Source: Shewanella livingstonensis (lineage in GTDB: Bacteria > Pseudomonadota > Gammaproteobacteria > Enterobacterales > Shewanellaceae). Taken from it: a stretch of DNA of 64,000 bases. This document shows positions 30,264 to 41,059 of this stretch, piece by piece; within the stretch, counting starts at the first letter, position 1, and each line of letters opens with the position of its first letter. The notes under the pieces are model-generated. The model did not search any database, was not told where the DNA came from, and saw only the letters and a list, made by a program, of their open reading frames with translations. Both the position numbers and the translations under genes were made by a program. Location of the stretch: positions 1,498,001 to 1,562,000 of the forward strand of contig NZ_CP034015.1 in NCBI RefSeq assembly GCF_003855395.1, given 5' to 3'.

Positions 30264-32909
30264 ATGGCAGATACAAGCGTAGAAAAATTAGCAGCGGAAG
30301 TGGGAAAATCAGTTGATCGATTAATTGAGCAATTCACCGATGCTGGTATAAGCAAAAAACAACTCGATACTGTTTCAGAAAAAGAGAAGCAACAACTTCT
30401 TGATTATCTAAAAAAACAGCATGGTGCAGATTCTGTTCCGACCAAAATGACATTGCAACGTAAAACCGTGTCAACGTTAAGTGTTGCGAGCACTGGTGGT
30501 CAGTCAAAAGACGTTAAAGTAGAAGTGCGTAAGAAACGTACTTTTGTTAAGCGTGATGATACAGAATTAGCAAAACAAGCTGAATTAGAAGCTCAAGCAA
30601 AAGCCAAAGCAGACGCTGAAGCTCAAGCAAAAGTGGAAGCTGAAGCAAAAGCAGCGGCAGAAGCGAAAGCTAATGCAGAAGCGAAGAAAAAAGCGGAAGC
30701 AGAAGCCAAATTGAAATCTGAAAAAGTTAAATCTGAACCGAAAGTAACTAAAGTTGCTGACCCGGAAACCACAGCAGTAAAAGCTGAGGGCGATCGTTTA
30801 AAAGCGACTCAAGAAGCTGTACTTACTCAAAAGCAGAAAGATGAAGCCGCTAAAGCAGCTGAAACAGCACGCCAACTTGCAGAAGTAAACTCAAAGCGTT
30901 GGGCTGAAGAAGAGCGTCAACGTTTAGATGCTGAAAAGAATGGCGATCATCACATCACAACGTCTAAAGTTGCTCGTGCAGCTGAAGATAGTTCAGATGC
31001 AGATGACGAAAAACGTGGTCGTCGTGCTCGCAATAAAAACGCCAATAAAAAACGTGGTGGAAAAGATGCTCGTGACGGTCGCGAAAAACACATGCGTAAT
31101 CGCAGCACTGCACCAGAATCTATGGCGCACGGTTTTAATAAACCTGCCGCTGCAGTAAGTCGTGATGTGCGTATTGGCGAAACTGTAACAGTATCTGAAT
31201 TAGCTCACTTAATGGCTATAAAAGCCACCGTTATCATCAAGCAAATGATGAAAATGGGTACTATGGTTACTATTAACCAGGTACTTGACCAAGAAACTGC
31301 CCAAATGGTTGCAGAAGAACTAGGTCATAAAGTTGTACTTATTCGTGAAAATGAACTTGAGCATCAAGTGATGCAAGATCGTGATGACAATATTAAGCTA
31401 GAGTCTCGTGCTCCGGTTGTGACTATCATGGGTCACGTTGATCACGGTAAAACATCATTACTAGATTATATTCGTCGTGCAAAGGTTGCTGCTGGCGAAG
31501 CCGGTGGTATTACTCAGCATATTGGTGCATACCACGTTGAAACTGATAATGGCATGATCACTTTCCTTGATACTCCTGGTCACGCGGCGTTTACGTCAAT
31601 GCGTGCTCGTGGTGCTAAGGCGACTGACATTGTTATTTTGGTTGTTGCTGCCGATGATGGCGTAATGCCACAAACGATTGAAGCTATTCAACATGCTAAA
31701 GCCGGTAATGTACCGTTAATCGTTGCTGTTAACAAAATGGATAAGCTAGATGCAGATCCTGAACGTGTTAAGAGTGAGCTGTCTCAACATGGCATTATGT
31801 CTGATGATTGGGGTGGAGATAACATGTTCGTTCATGTATCCGCTAAAACGGGTATGGGCATCGATGAACTGTTAGAAGGTATTTTACTTCAATCTGAAGT
31901 ATTAGAACTTAAAGCAATACGTGATGGTATGGCTGCTGGTGTTGTTATCGAATCAAAACTTGATAAAGGTCGTGGTCCAGTGGCTACTGTCTTGGTTCAA
32001 GAAGGTACCTTACGCCAAGGTGATATCGTTTTATGTGGTTTAGAGTACGGTAAAATCCGTGCGATGAAAGACGAAAACGGTCATGCAATTACTGAAGCAG
32101 GTCCATCTATCCCAGTAGAGATTTTAGGTCTTTCTGGTGTGCCTTTAGCAGGTGATGAAGCGACAGTTGTACGTGATGAACGTAAAGCTCGTGAAGTTGC
32201 ATTGTATCGTCAAGGTAAATTCCGTGACATTAAGTTAGCGCGTCAGCAGAAGTCTAAGCTAGAAAACATGTTTGCAAACATGGAAGAAGGCGAAGTACAA
32301 GAGCTGAATATCGTACTTAAAGCGGATGTTCAAGGTTCTCTTGAAGCGATTTGTGAATCTTTAGCTAAACTGTCTACAGATGAAGTTAAAGTGAATATTA
32401 TTGCTAGAGGTGTAGGTGCATTAACCGAAACCGACGCAACATTGGCAGCAGCTTCAAATGCAATTCTTGTTGGTTTCAACGTCCGTGCAGATGCACAGGC
32501 TCGTAAGACCATTGATTCAGAAAGTGTTGATTTGCGTTATTACAGCATCATCTATAACCTAATTGATGAAGTTCGTGCTGCAATGACAGGTATGTTAGCT
32601 CCTGAATTTAGACAAGAAATTATCGGTCTTGCAGAAGTGCGTGATGTATTTAAGTCACCTAAAATCGGCGCTATCGCTGGTTGTATGGTTACCGAAGGTA
32701 TTGTTAAACGTAGCGCACCAATCCGTGTTCTACGTGATAACGTGGTTATCTTCGAAGGTGAACTTGAGTCATTACGTCGCTTTAAAGACGATGCTCCTGA
32801 AGTCCGTAATGGGATGGAATGTGGTATCGGTGTGAAGAACTACAATGACGTCCGAGTGGGCGACCAAATTGAAGTCTTCGAAATAGTCGAAATTGCTCGC
32901 ACCTTATAA
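30264..32909 (+). CDS. infB: translation initiation factor IF-2
   Basis: GTPase that brings fMet-tRNA to the 30S P site. An N-terminal IF2-N domain is followed by a long Ala/Glu/Lys-rich charged coil (about 85-230) and a basic Arg/Lys/Gly stretch (about 245-290). The G domain has GHVDHGKT near 390, DTPGH and NKMD, then beta-barrel domains II, III and IV to the C-terminus. 881 residues (E. coli 890). ATG 30264 has GGGGGA 8 bases upstream; the adjacent TTG 30261 is less likely. A terminator hairpin follows before rbfA. Confidence 0.97.
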   Translation: MADTSVEKLAAEVGKSVDRLIEQFTDAGISKKQLDTVSEKEKQQLLDYLKKQHGADSVPTKMTLQRKTVSTLSVASTGGQSKDVKVEVRKKRTFVKRDDTELAKQAELEAQAKAKADAEAQAKVEAEAKAAAEAKANAEAKKKAEAEAKLKSEKVKSEPKVTKVADPETTAVKAEGDRLKATQEAVLTQKQKDEAAKAAETARQLAEVNSKRWAEEERQRLDAEKNGDHHITTSKVARAAEDSSDADDEKRGRRARNKNANKKRGGKDARDGREKHMRNRSTAPESMAHGFNKPAAAVSRDVRIGETVTVSELAHLMAIKATVIIKQMMKMGTMVTINQVLDQETAQMVAEELGHKVVLIRENELEHQVMQDRDDNIKLESRAPVVTIMGHVDHGKTSLLDYIRRAKVAAGEAGGITQHIGAYHVETDNGMITFLDTPGHAAFTSMRARGAKATDIVILVVAADDGVMPQTIEAIQHAKAGNVPLIVAVNKMDKLDADPERVKSELSQHGIMSDDWGGDNMFVHVSAKTGMGIDELLEGILLQSEVLELKAIRDGMAAGVVIESKLDKGRGPVATVLVQEGTLRQGDIVLCGLEYGKIRAMKDENGHAITEAGPSIPVEILGLSGVPLAGDEATVVRDERKAREVALYRQGKFRDIKLARQQKSKLENMFANMEEGEVQELNIVLKADVQGSLEAICESLAKLSTDEVKVNIIARGVGALTETDATLAAASNAILVGFNVRADAQARKTIDSESVDLRYYSIIYNLIDEVRAAMTGMLAPEFRQEIIGLAEVRDVFKSPKIGAIAGCMVTEGIVKRSAPIRVLRDNVVIFEGELESLRRFKDDAPEVRNGMECGIGVKNYNDVRVGDQIEVFEIVEIARTL

Positions 32910-32919
32910 GTACCAATGG

Positions 32920-32945
32920 AAGGGCGGCTTTAGCCGCCCTTTTTG
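32920..32945 (+). terminator. terminator-like hairpin between infB and rbfA
   Basis: AGGGCGGCT (32921-32929) and AGCCGCCCT (32932-32940) form a perfect GC-rich stem followed by five Ts. Lies inside a gene order usually treated as one operon. Confidence 0.85.
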
Positions 32946-32975
32946 ATTGTAGACCTAACGATATGGCATATCATC

Positions 32976-33407
32976 ATGGCAAAAGAATTTAGTCGTACCC
33001 GCCGTATTGCACAACAACTCCAGCAAGAACTTGCAATGGTGTTGCAACGCGATATGAAAGATCCCCGCATTGGTTTTGTTACCGTAAACGACGTCGATGT
33101 TTCTCGAGATTTAAGTTATGCAAAAGTGTATGTGACCTTCTTTGAAGAAGACACAGAACTTGTGCAACAAAAAATTGATGCACTTACTGTAGCAGCTCCT
33201 TATGTACGTACTTTGGTTGCTGGGCGTATGAAGTTACGCGTCATGCCTGAATTACGTTTTATTTACGATAGCTCTCTGGTTGAAGGCATGCGTATGTCTA
33301 ACCTAGTGACGCAGGTCATCAATAAAGATAAAGCTAAGCAACAGCAATTTACTCCTGAAGTATCTGATAACAGCGAGTCTGTTGACGGTGAAAAGGAGCA
33401 AGATTAA
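32976..33407 (+). CDS. rbfA: 30S ribosome-binding factor RbfA
   Basis: KH-like cold-shock factor for 16S rRNA 5' end maturation. Begins [20 protein letters not shown], then [27 protein letters not shown] and [14 protein letters not shown]. 143 residues (E. coli 133). ATG 32976 matches the family start; in-frame codons back to 32943 lie in the terminator. No strong ribosome site is visible. Its stop overlaps the truB start by one base. Confidence 0.95.
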   Translation: MAKEFSRTRRIAQQLQQELAMVLQRDMKDPRIGFVTVNDVDVSRDLSYAKVYVTFFEEDTELVQQKIDALTVAAPYVRTLVAGRMKLRVMPELRFIYDSSLVEGMRMSNLVTQVINKDKAKQQQFTPEVSDNSESVDGEKEQD

Positions 33408-34360
33408 TGGCTCGTCGCCCTAAAGGTCGCTTCATCGACGGAATCGTATTACTCGATAAAGATACTGGCATGAGCTCTAACTTTGCATTGCAAAGAGTTA
33501 AGCGCTTTTTTAATGCCAATAAAGCTGGCCACACAGGTGCTTTAGACCCGTTAGCAACAGGTATGTTGCCTATATGCCTCGGAGAAGCAACTAAGTTCTC
33601 TCAGCATTTATTAGATTCTGATAAGCGCTATCTGGTCACAGCTAAATTGGGTGAGCGAACGGATACTAGCGATTCTGATGGGGAAGTCGTACAGACACGT
33701 GCTATTAATTTCTCTCAAGCAGAACTTGACGAGAAGCTTGCGTTTTTTCGTGGTACCACTCAACAAGTTCCGTCAATGTATTCGGCATTAAAATACCAAG
33801 GCCAACCTTTGTATAAGTATGCCCGCGAAGGTATCGAAGTGCCTCGTGAGTCACGACCTATCACTGTATTTGAGCTAAATTTTATTAAGCTTGAAGGTGA
33901 TGAGTTAACCCTAGATATACATTGCTCTAAAGGGACTTACATACGCACTATTATTGATGATTTAGGTGAAATGCTTGGATGTGGAGCGCATGTCATTATG
34001 CTCCGCCGCACTCAAGTTGCCGAATATCCGTATGATAAAATGGTGAGCCTAGCACAATTAGAAGCGCTACTTGAGCAAGCTCATAGACAAGATGTTGCAC
34101 CTCAGACCCTGATGGATTCATTACTATTACCAATGGATACTGCCGTGGCTAAATTTGCTGAAATTAACTTGCCAGACGAAATGTTATATTACGTCATGCA
34201 AGGACAAGCAATTCAAGCGGCTGGACTTAAGCCCGATGAGTTAGTGCGCATCACGATCGGCGATGAACGCCGGTTTGTTGGTATGGGTATCATGAATGAC
34301 GATGGTTTATTAGCGCCAAAACGTTTGATCGTGATCCATGACAATGTTCCTGCAGAGTAG
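33407..34360 (+). CDS. truB: tRNA pseudouridine(55) synthase TruB
   Basis: Makes pseudouridine 55 in the T loop of tRNAs. The catalytic Asp is residue 47 in [33 protein letters not shown] near 125-142 and [16 protein letters not shown] near 180-195 are family blocks. A C-terminal PUA-like domain is at about 250-317. 317 residues (E. coli 314). Starts within the rbfA stop (TAATG), indicating coupled translation; AAGGAG is just upstream. Confidence 0.96.
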   Translation: MARRPKGRFIDGIVLLDKDTGMSSNFALQRVKRFFNANKAGHTGALDPLATGMLPICLGEATKFSQHLLDSDKRYLVTAKLGERTDTSDSDGEVVQTRAINFSQAELDEKLAFFRGTTQQVPSMYSALKYQGQPLYKYAREGIEVPRESRPITVFELNFIKLEGDELTLDIHCSKGTYIRTIIDDLGEMLGCGAHVIMLRRTQVAEYPYDKMVSLAQLEALLEQAHRQDVAPQTLMDSLLLPMDTAVAKFAEINLPDEMLYYVMQGQAIQAAGLKPDELVRITIGDERRFVGMGIMNDDGLLAPKRLIVIHDNVPAE

Positions 34361-34490
34361 CCAGTCTGTTTTTACAGATAAATAATCGAATTTATATTGC
34401 GGTTAAGCATCAATCTGGTTAAAATGCTGCCCTCGCTCTGGCTGAGTTAGTGATCGGCTTGAGATACATTTACTTTTTTTGGAGATACAC

Positions 34491-34760
34491 ATGTCACTAA
34501 GTGCTGAAACAAAAGCAAAAATTTTGGCTGATTTTGGTCGCGGCGAAAACGATACCGGTTCAACTGAAGTTCAAGTAGCTTTGTTAACTGCTCAAATTAA
34601 CCACCTTCAAGGTCACTTTAAAGAGCACATCCATGATCACCACTCTCGTCGTGGTCTATTGCGTATGGTTAGTGCACGCCGTAAGCTTTCTGCTTACTTA
34701 AAGCGTACTGACGTAGCTCGTTATACTGCTATGATCCAGAAGTTAGGTTTACGTCGTTAA
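34491..34760 (+). CDS. rpsO: 30S ribosomal protein S15
   Basis: Primary binder of the central domain of 16S rRNA. All-helical 89-residue protein with [24 protein letters not shown] and [26 protein letters not shown] 34491 has GGAG 6 bases upstream. In E. coli S15 represses its own mRNA through a pseudoknot at the start site; that was not tested here. Followed by a strong terminator; pnp is further away than in E. coli because a GGDEF-EAL gene lies between. Confidence 0.97.
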   Translation: MSLSAETKAKILADFGRGENDTGSTEVQVALLTAQINHLQGHFKEHIHDHHSRRGLLRMVSARRKLSAYLKRTDVARYTAMIQKLGLRR

Positions 34761-34800
34761 TTCGACATTCTGCTTACTTTTGTAAGCAGATTAAACCATA

Positions 34801-34830
34801 AAAAAGGAGGCCATTTAGCCTCCTTTTTTT
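34801..34830 (+). terminator. terminator of rpsO
   Basis: AAAAAGGAGGC pairs with GCCTCCTTTTT across a 6-base loop. Confidence 0.92.
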
Positions 34831-35393
34831 ATTGTCTAAAAATAACTTTTTATCTATTTTATTGTTTAAATCTCTCTTTTTTATTGAATAGCATGCCACT
34901 TTGGTTTATTTAACCTATATGATTACGGGCTGTATAACCTAGCCTGAACCCTTGCTGGGGTAATTTTTAGGTTTGTGCTGGGATTATGAAGCGTTATTGC
35001 TTATGAATGTATTCTGCAATGCTTACCTCGTCGGGAACTCGTCTTTAATCAGTATCGACACCCCATCTTCTTAACATGCACTGAATCCTTAACACGTGTT
35101 GATATTGTTCACTCGGGTATTAGGTGGCAATTAACTTGGGCGGTTAGCGGCAACTAGCTAAGCTGATGATTAAGATTTAGTCGCATAAAGAAGGGACGTT
35201 TTTTATAAATGTATTGTGCGAAGTAATCAGTACTGAACCTGCTATTACTCAGTATGGATATGACCTAATGAGTTTGAGCTAACTTCTATAGTAGACTTGG
35301 TGCTTATCAACTGCTTATCAACTCCTAATCCACATTGGGTTGTTATCATATTAGCAGCCGATCGGACAAGATTGTTAAGGTTTATAAATTAGT
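34831..35393. other. non-coding stretch between rpsO and the GGDEF-EAL gene
   Basis: About 560 bases with no convincing gene on either strand. It contains one tandem duplication of TGCTTATCAAC (35301-35322). No tRNA, long hairpin or mobile-element end seen. Confidence 0.5.
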
Positions 35394-37430
35394 TTAAACA
35401 TGGATAATCTTGGCTGTGCGACTGGCAATATATTTCTCTTCAAACTCTGCTAATGGCAATGGTTGGCTGAAGAAAAACCCTTGGCCTATTTCACATTGAT
35501 TCTCTTTGAGCCACTCAAGTTGTTGAATATTTTCAATACCTTCGGCCACAATCGTTAAATCAAGTTGGCGGCCCAGCATTAAAATAGTCGATGCTATTGC
35601 GCTATCTTCAGGTAGATCGCTGACAAACGCTCGATCAATTTTCATTGTCGTAATAGGTAAATGCCTTAAATATGACAATGATGAATATCCGGTACCAAAA
35701 TCATCAACAGCAATACCAAACCCAGCCGATTTAAGCTGTTCTAATTTAGTGATTGCTTGTTCAACATCATTCATCAACGATGTTTCAGTAATTTCTATTT
35801 CAAGTAATTCAGGGCGTATTTGGTATCGGATTGCGAGTTGTTTAATGTCAGGCACTAAACTGGCGTCTGCAAATTGTTGAGAGGCCACATTTACTGCGAT
35901 TGGAATTTCATAATTATATTTACGCTGCCATTCTCTAATGACTTTGCAACTTTGCTCTATAACCCAACGTCCTATAGGAATAATAATACCGGTTTCTTCT
36001 GCAACCGGGATAAATGACATAGGGCTGATTAAACGACCATCTTTTTGCCAGCGAATAAGGGCTTCACATCCGACAACTTCATTAGTTTTGATGTTGAATT
36101 TTGGTTGGAAATGCAATAAAAATTCATTGTTTTTCAATGCGTCATGTAATGATGCTTCTGTACGAAGCCTCACCGCAGCACGTTCGGTCATTTGTTGTTT
36201 AAAGAACGACCACTGGTTAGATCCCGCTGCTTTTGCACTGTACATTGCGATATCTGCATGGCGGATTAAATCTTCTGCGGTAATACCGTCCTCAGGATAT
36301 ATAGAGATACCGATAGATGCCGCTGGATGAATTGCATGCTCATTAAGTTGAATTGGAGTATTTAATTGAATCAGTAGCTTGTCAACAAAGTCGGCCGCTT
36401 GTGAAGGTGTTTGAATTTCATCAGCTAAAATAACAAATTCATCCCCACCTAAACGAGCTACGCTGCCTCTGTCACCCACGACTCTTTCTAAAATACGTGC
36501 AATACGTGCAAGGAATTGATCACCGATTGCATGACCTAGTGAGTCATTAACATTCTTAAACCGGTCTAAGTCAATAAAAAGTAGCGCAAAATTTCTTTTA
36601 TGAACACGTGAACGTTGAATGGTGACGTTCAATGTTTCTAATAGTAAGGTTCTGTTAGGTAACCCTGTTAATGGATCGCGAGTGGCCATTTTACGAAGTT
36701 TATTTTGCGTTTGGCTAAACTGTAATAATATTTGATTAAATTTACTGGTCACAAGCCCTAATTCATCATCCTTATGGGCTTTTGACATCGGTAATAAATT
36801 TTCATCAGGATAATCAGGATCAATTTTATCGATTGCTTCACTAATGCTTGCAATGGGTTGGGTTAGAAAACGATGAAAAACCACCGTTAACACCAGTGTG
36901 AGTAACAACGCACGAGCTAAGGTTGCAATTAACCCTAGTTGTAACTGGCTAAATAATTTTGTGGTAAGTTTTTGTGTGTCGTAAAAAATCGTTAGTGTGC
37001 CAATAAGTTGCTGTTGTTTATTACCTTCAAAATAGAATGGGCGATACAACGGGCGGGAGATTTCTTTTAAATTACCAAAAAGACGATTACTCAACGATGT
37101 GTAGTTCTTAGAAAACTCATCTGATTCATTTGCGACGGACACAAATAATGAACCATCATCAAGTTCAATCACTGCAGAGCCAACATTATCGACTTTGATA
37201 ATGCCTTCCAGTGTCTGGCTGGCAAGTTTATCATCTAGTGACCATACTGCATTGGTAGTGGTTTGTTCGACAGAGTTGAGCAGTTCTTGCTGTGCTGCAG
37301 TCAGTTGTTGTTTGGTGGTAACGACCACTAAGGCAATTTCAACAATAAAGATGGCAATTGCAAAAAACAAAGCGGTAAAAACCACTAAATGAGTTTGTTT
37401 CCATGTAAGAGACTTAAAACGGGCAGTCAT
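35394..37430 (-). CDS. membrane-bound GGDEF-EAL protein (c-di-GMP turnover)
   Basis: 678-residue inner-membrane protein. Helix 1 at about 14-37, a periplasmic sensor region of about 130 residues of unknown ligand, helix 2 at about 165-190, then a HAMP-like linker to about 245. The diguanylate cyclase domain has DPLTGLPNR and an intact LGGDEF. The phosphodiesterase domain has intact EALIRW, ITETSLM, DDFGTGYSSL and KIDRAFV, so both activities are possible; EAL usually dominates. The canonical RxxD inhibitory site before GGDEF is absent. It interrupts the usual rpsO-pnp neighbourhood on the opposite strand. Confidence 0.93.
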   Translation of the reverse strand: MTARFKSLTWKQTHLVVFTALFFAIAIFIVEIALVVVTTKQQLTAAQQELLNSVEQTTTNAVWSLDDKLASQTLEGIIKVDNVGSAVIELDDGSLFVSVANESDEFSKNYTSLSNRLFGNLKEISRPLYRPFYFEGNKQQQLIGTLTIFYDTQKLTTKLFSQLQLGLIATLARALLLTLVLTVVFHRFLTQPIASISEAIDKIDPDYPDENLLPMSKAHKDDELGLVTSKFNQILLQFSQTQNKLRKMATRDPLTGLPNRTLLLETLNVTIQRSRVHKRNFALLFIDLDRFKNVNDSLGHAIGDQFLARIARILERVVGDRGSVARLGGDEFVILADEIQTPSQAADFVDKLLIQLNTPIQLNEHAIHPAASIGISIYPEDGITAEDLIRHADIAMYSAKAAGSNQWSFFKQQMTERAAVRLRTEASLHDALKNNEFLLHFQPKFNIKTNEVVGCEALIRWQKDGRLISPMSFIPVAEETGIIIPIGRWVIEQSCKVIREWQRKYNYEIPIAVNVASQQFADASLVPDIKQLAIRYQIRPELLEIEITETSLMNDVEQAITKLEQLKSAGFGIAVDDFGTGYSSLSYLRHLPITTMKIDRAFVSDLPEDSAIASTILMLGRQLDLTIVAEGIENIQQLEWLKENQCEIGQGFFFSQPLPLAEFEEKYIASRTAKIIHV

Positions 37431-37813
37431 GTATTATTCCATGTCATGTAAGTGACTATTTTTTATGTTAATTCTTGCAGTTTATAATGCTAAAATTACA
37501 AATGATTATACTTAATATAAAATCAATCCTAACTTGGTCAATTAGTTGGTTAACCCACATAAAAATTGACCTTATTAGCTACAATTTTAGTCAAATTCAT
37601 CGGTCTTGTCATCAATAATCAAACCTAATAGCGAACCTTAGGTCACTTAACTGAGATAATCTTAGCTTAATCATGTCAAAATCATTTGTTAATACAATGA
37701 TCTCAGATAAAAAATGATTATTTTAACGTTTTTCATATTCTGTATCTCGCGTCTATTTAACTATTCAGTCGAATTGAAGTATACTTGTGCGCGTAATTAA
37801 AGGTCATTAAATT
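37431..37813. other. intergenic region between GGDEF-EAL gene and pnp
   Basis: About 380 AT-rich bases holding the two divergent promoters. TATACT at 37780-37785 with TTAACT 17 bases before it is a weak candidate pnp promoter. I found no RNase III-type long stem like that of the E. coli pnp leader. Confidence 0.4.
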
Positions 37814-37827
37814 AAGGAATGGGTCAC

Positions 37828-39924
37828 GTGAATCCAATTGTAAAGAGTTTTGAGTATGGTCAACATACAGTCACCTTAGAAACAGGTGTTATTGCACGTC
37901 AAGCAGATGCTGCAGTTTTAGCAAGCATGGGCGATACCACAGTATTAGTTACTGTAGTTGGTAAAAAAGTAGCGGACTTAAGCCGTGACTTTTTCCCGCT
38001 AACTGTTAACTATCAAGAAAAAACCTATGCTGCAGGTAAAATACCTGGTGGTTTCTTCAAACGTGAAGGCCGTCCTTCAGAAGATGAAACTCTGATTGCA
38101 CGTCTTATTGACCGTCCTATTCGTCCTTTATTCCCTAACGGTTTTAAAAACGAAGTTCAAGTTATTATCACTGTGGTTTCTGTTGATCCACAGATCGAGC
38201 CAGACATTGTTTCGATGATTGGTACCTCAGCAGCGTTAGCTATTTCTGGTATTCCTTTCAGCGGTCCACTTGGTGCTGCGCGTGTTGGTTATATCAATGA
38301 CGAATATGTACTTAACCCAACAGTTGATCAGCTTGCAACAAGCTCGCTTAACTTAGTGGTTGCAGGTACTAAAGCTGCTGTGCTTATGGTTGAATCTGAA
38401 GCAAAAGCGCTTGCAGAAGAAATCATGCTAGGTGCAGTAAGTTATGGTCATGATCAACAGCAAGTTGTTGTTGATGCTATCAGTGAATTTAAAGCTGAAG
38501 CGGGTAAGCCTACATGGGATTGGACTGCACCGGTTCAAGATCCAGTATTAGTTGCCAAAATTAAAGAGCTTGCAGAAGCTGGCATGACAGAAGCTTATCA
38601 AATTGAAGTTAAGCAAGACCGTTATGTACAAGTCGGCATTGTTAAAGCGACTGCAAAAGCTGCGTTAATTGCAGAAAATCCAGATGTTGATGCTCGTGAA
38701 GTAGACAACTTATTGGGTAGCTTAGAGAAAAGTGTTGTACGCGGTCGTATTATCAGTGGTAAGCCACGTATCGATGGTCGTGAACCAGACATGATCCGTG
38801 CACTAAGTGTTTTAGCGGGTGTATTACCACGTACTCACGGTAGTTCATTATTTACCCGTGGTGAAACTCAAGCATTAGTCACCTGTACTTTAGGTACTGA
38901 ACGTGATGCACAAAAGATAGATAGCATTATGGGCGAACGTACTAATCGCTTTATGCTTCATTATAACTTTCCTCCGTATTCTGTTGGTGAAACAGGTATG
39001 GTTGGCTCACCTAAGCGCCGCGAAATCGGTCATGGTAAGTTAGCATGGCGTGGTATGAATGCCGTGATGCCTTCTGCTGAAGAATTCCCGTACAGCATTC
39101 GTGTTGTCTCTGAAATCACTGAATCAAACGGTTCAAGCTCAATGGCTTCAGTATGTGGTACTTCATTAGCATTAATGGATGCCGGTGTACCGATTAAAAC
39201 TTCAGTTGCTGGTATTGCAATGGGTCTAGTTAAAGAAGGTGACGATTTCGTTGTACTTTCTGACATCTTAGGTGATGAAGATCACTTAGGCGATATGGAC
39301 TTTAAAGTCGCTGGTACTCGTGATGGTATTACGGCTCTGCAGATGGATATCAAGATTGAAGGTATCACTAAAGAGATCATGGATATCGCACTGCAACAGG
39401 CTTATGGCGCACGCGTTCATATTCTAAACGTGATGGACCAAGCTATTGGCACACATCGTGGCGATATCTCTGCTCATGCTCCACGTATCACCACTATCAA
39501 GATCAACCCTGAGAAGATCCGTGATGTGATTGGTAAAGGCGGCGCAGTAATTCGTGCGCTAACCGAAGAAACGGGTACTACGATTGAGCTTGATGACAAT
39601 GGTACCGTGAAGATTGCCTCTTCAAATGGCGAAGCAACTAAAGAAGCTATCCGTCGTATTGAAGAAATCACTGCAGAAGTTGAAGTGGGTCGTATCTATA
39701 ACGGTAAAGTTATCCGTATAGTAGATTTCGGTGCATTTGTTAACATTCTTCCTGGAAAAGATGGTTTAGTGCATATTTCACAAATCAGTGATGAACGTGT
39801 TGCTAACGTATCTGACCATTTAGAGATGAACCAAGAAGTTGCTGTTAAGGTAATGGAAGTGGATCGTCAAGGTCGTGTAAGACTATCAATTAAAGAAGCT
39901 CAAGCGAAAGAAACTGCTGAGTAA
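37828..39924 (+). CDS. pnp: polyribonucleotide nucleotidyltransferase (PNPase)
   Basis: 3'-5' phosphorolytic exoribonuclease and degradosome component. Two RNase PH domains are separated by a helical domain; the first has [31 protein letters not shown] and the second [13 protein letters not shown] and [18 protein letters not shown] domain ([18 protein letters not shown], about 555-615) and an S1 domain ([21 protein letters not shown], about 620-690) close the protein. GTG 37828 was chosen: AAGGAA (37814-37819) lies 8 bases upstream, whereas ATG 37819 overlaps that site. 698 residues (E. coli 711). Confidence 0.97.
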   Translation: MNPIVKSFEYGQHTVTLETGVIARQADAAVLASMGDTTVLVTVVGKKVADLSRDFFPLTVNYQEKTYAAGKIPGGFFKREGRPSEDETLIARLIDRPIRPLFPNGFKNEVQVIITVVSVDPQIEPDIVSMIGTSAALAISGIPFSGPLGAARVGYINDEYVLNPTVDQLATSSLNLVVAGTKAAVLMVESEAKALAEEIMLGAVSYGHDQQQVVVDAISEFKAEAGKPTWDWTAPVQDPVLVAKIKELAEAGMTEAYQIEVKQDRYVQVGIVKATAKAALIAENPDVDAREVDNLLGSLEKSVVRGRIISGKPRIDGREPDMIRALSVLAGVLPRTHGSSLFTRGETQALVTCTLGTERDAQKIDSIMGERTNRFMLHYNFPPYSVGETGMVGSPKRREIGHGKLAWRGMNAVMPSAEEFPYSIRVVSEITESNGSSSMASVCGTSLALMDAGVPIKTSVAGIAMGLVKEGDDFVVLSDILGDEDHLGDMDFKVAGTRDGITALQMDIKIEGITKEIMDIALQQAYGARVHILNVMDQAIGTHRGDISAHAPRITTIKINPEKIRDVIGKGGAVIRALTEETGTTIELDDNGTVKIASSNGEATKEAIRRIEEITAEVEVGRIYNGKVIRIVDFGAFVNILPGKDGLVHISQISDERVANVSDHLEMNQEVAVKVMEVDRQGRVRLSIKEAQAKETAE

Positions 39925-39948
39925 TCTAATTTAACGGTTTTACGACAT

Positions 39949-39979
39949 AAAAGGAGATCATTTGATCTCCTTTTTTTTA
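39949..39979 (+). terminator. terminator of pnp
   Basis: AAAAGGAGATCA pairs with TGATCTCCTTTT, followed by a T run. Confidence 0.92.
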
Positions 39980-40071
39980 TGTTCTAAAAAATAATCTGTA
40001 ATGCGCATGGCTCTTAGATTGCCAGATTGCTATGATGTTGAATATTAATAGAACCTGATAAGGTAAAGCGG

Positions 40072-40983
40072 ATGGAATGTAAAATACGCACCACAATCGT
40101 TGCCGTTGTTGTCGGTGCAAGTATGTTGTTGTCAGGATGTGCTTCAACGTTAGGTTCAAATGAAAATATTACAGGGCAGATAATTGTTGCTCCGGTCATG
40201 CCTGACTACAAATTGGAAGTAACACTGGCAAAGCTAAATGAAATTTTAGCGACTATGGAATTGACTGACGAACAACGTGCCCGTTTTCATTATGATCGTG
40301 GCGTCATTTACGACAGTGTTGGGCTACGTTTACTGGGCCGAATTGATTTTCATCAAGCTTTAAAGTTACAACCCGATTTAGCTGACGCATATAATTTTTT
40401 GGGTATTTACTACACTCAAGAAGGTGAGTTTGATAGTGCTTATGAAGCATTTGACGGTGTACTCGAATTGTCTCCTAGTTATGACTATGCCTTCTTAAAC
40501 CGTGGCATTGCGCTATATTATGGCCAACGCTATGAATTAGCCATTAATGACATGAGAGATTTTTTTGCACGAGACCCTAGTGACGGTTATCGGGCTCTTT
40601 GGCTTTATTTGATGACGGCAGCGGTTGATAAAAATGCTGCATTAGCCAATTTAGCCGAGCAACGAAAGCAATTAAATAATCAAGCTTGGTCTAGTGTGTT
40701 GGTTGATTTTTATATTGGTAAGATTAATCAAAAACAAGTCTTTGCTGCAGCAAAAGTAGGTTTGACTCAACCAAAAGAGTACGCAGAGCGTTTATGTGAA
40801 GCTTATTTTTACTTAGCTAAACACGCAGCTGAAAATGGTCAATATCAGCAAGCGGCTAATTTTTATCGTTTAACCTTAGCAACCAATATTTATGATTTTG
40901 TTGAGCATCGTTATGCGAGAATCGAATTAGCTAAAATGAAAAATATGATCCAACAGTCTACTGAATTAGCATCGAAAAGCTAA
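40072..40983 (+). CDS. nlpI: TPR lipoprotein NlpI
   Basis: Outer-membrane lipoprotein adaptor that, in E. coli, delivers MepS to the protease Prc and scaffolds peptidoglycan hydrolases. Lipobox LSGC places the acylated Cys at about residue 23. TPR repeats follow: RFHYDRGVIYDSVGLRLLGRIDFHQALKLQPDLADAYNFLGIYYTQ-like units at about 70-175, then a second helical block ending FVEHRYARIELAKMK. 303 residues (E. coli 294). AAGG (40060-40063) is 8 bases before ATG 40072. Follows pnp, as in E. coli. Confidence 0.94.
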   Translation: MECKIRTTIVAVVVGASMLLSGCASTLGSNENITGQIIVAPVMPDYKLEVTLAKLNEILATMELTDEQRARFHYDRGVIYDSVGLRLLGRIDFHQALKLQPDLADAYNFLGIYYTQEGEFDSAYEAFDGVLELSPSYDYAFLNRGIALYYGQRYELAINDMRDFFARDPSDGYRALWLYLMTAAVDKNAALANLAEQRKQLNNQAWSSVLVDFYIGKINQKQVFAAAKVGLTQPKEYAERLCEAYFYLAKHAAENGQYQQAANFYRLTLATNIYDFVEHRYARIELAKMKNMIQQSTELASKS

Positions 40984-41013
40984 AAAACACTTTGCCTAGC
41001 CAATTCTACCGAT

Positions 41014-41038
41014 AGGCGCTATAATTTGCGCCTTTTTC
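41014..41038 (+). terminator. terminator of nlpI
   Basis: AGGCGC (41014-41019) pairs with GCGCCT (41028-41033), then Ts. The loop contains TATAAT, so it could also carry a -10 element for prfC. Confidence 0.65.
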
Positions 41039-41059
41039 AGCGGCTAGTGCAAGGTTAAC

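Noticed and set aside
30590..30720. Repetitive Ala/Glu/Lys codons in infB as a separate repeat element
   Set aside because: This is the normal charged N-terminal region of IF-2.
35301..35322. Tandem TGCTTATCAAC repeat as a possible iteron or att site
   Set aside because: Only two copies and no integrase or replication gene nearby.
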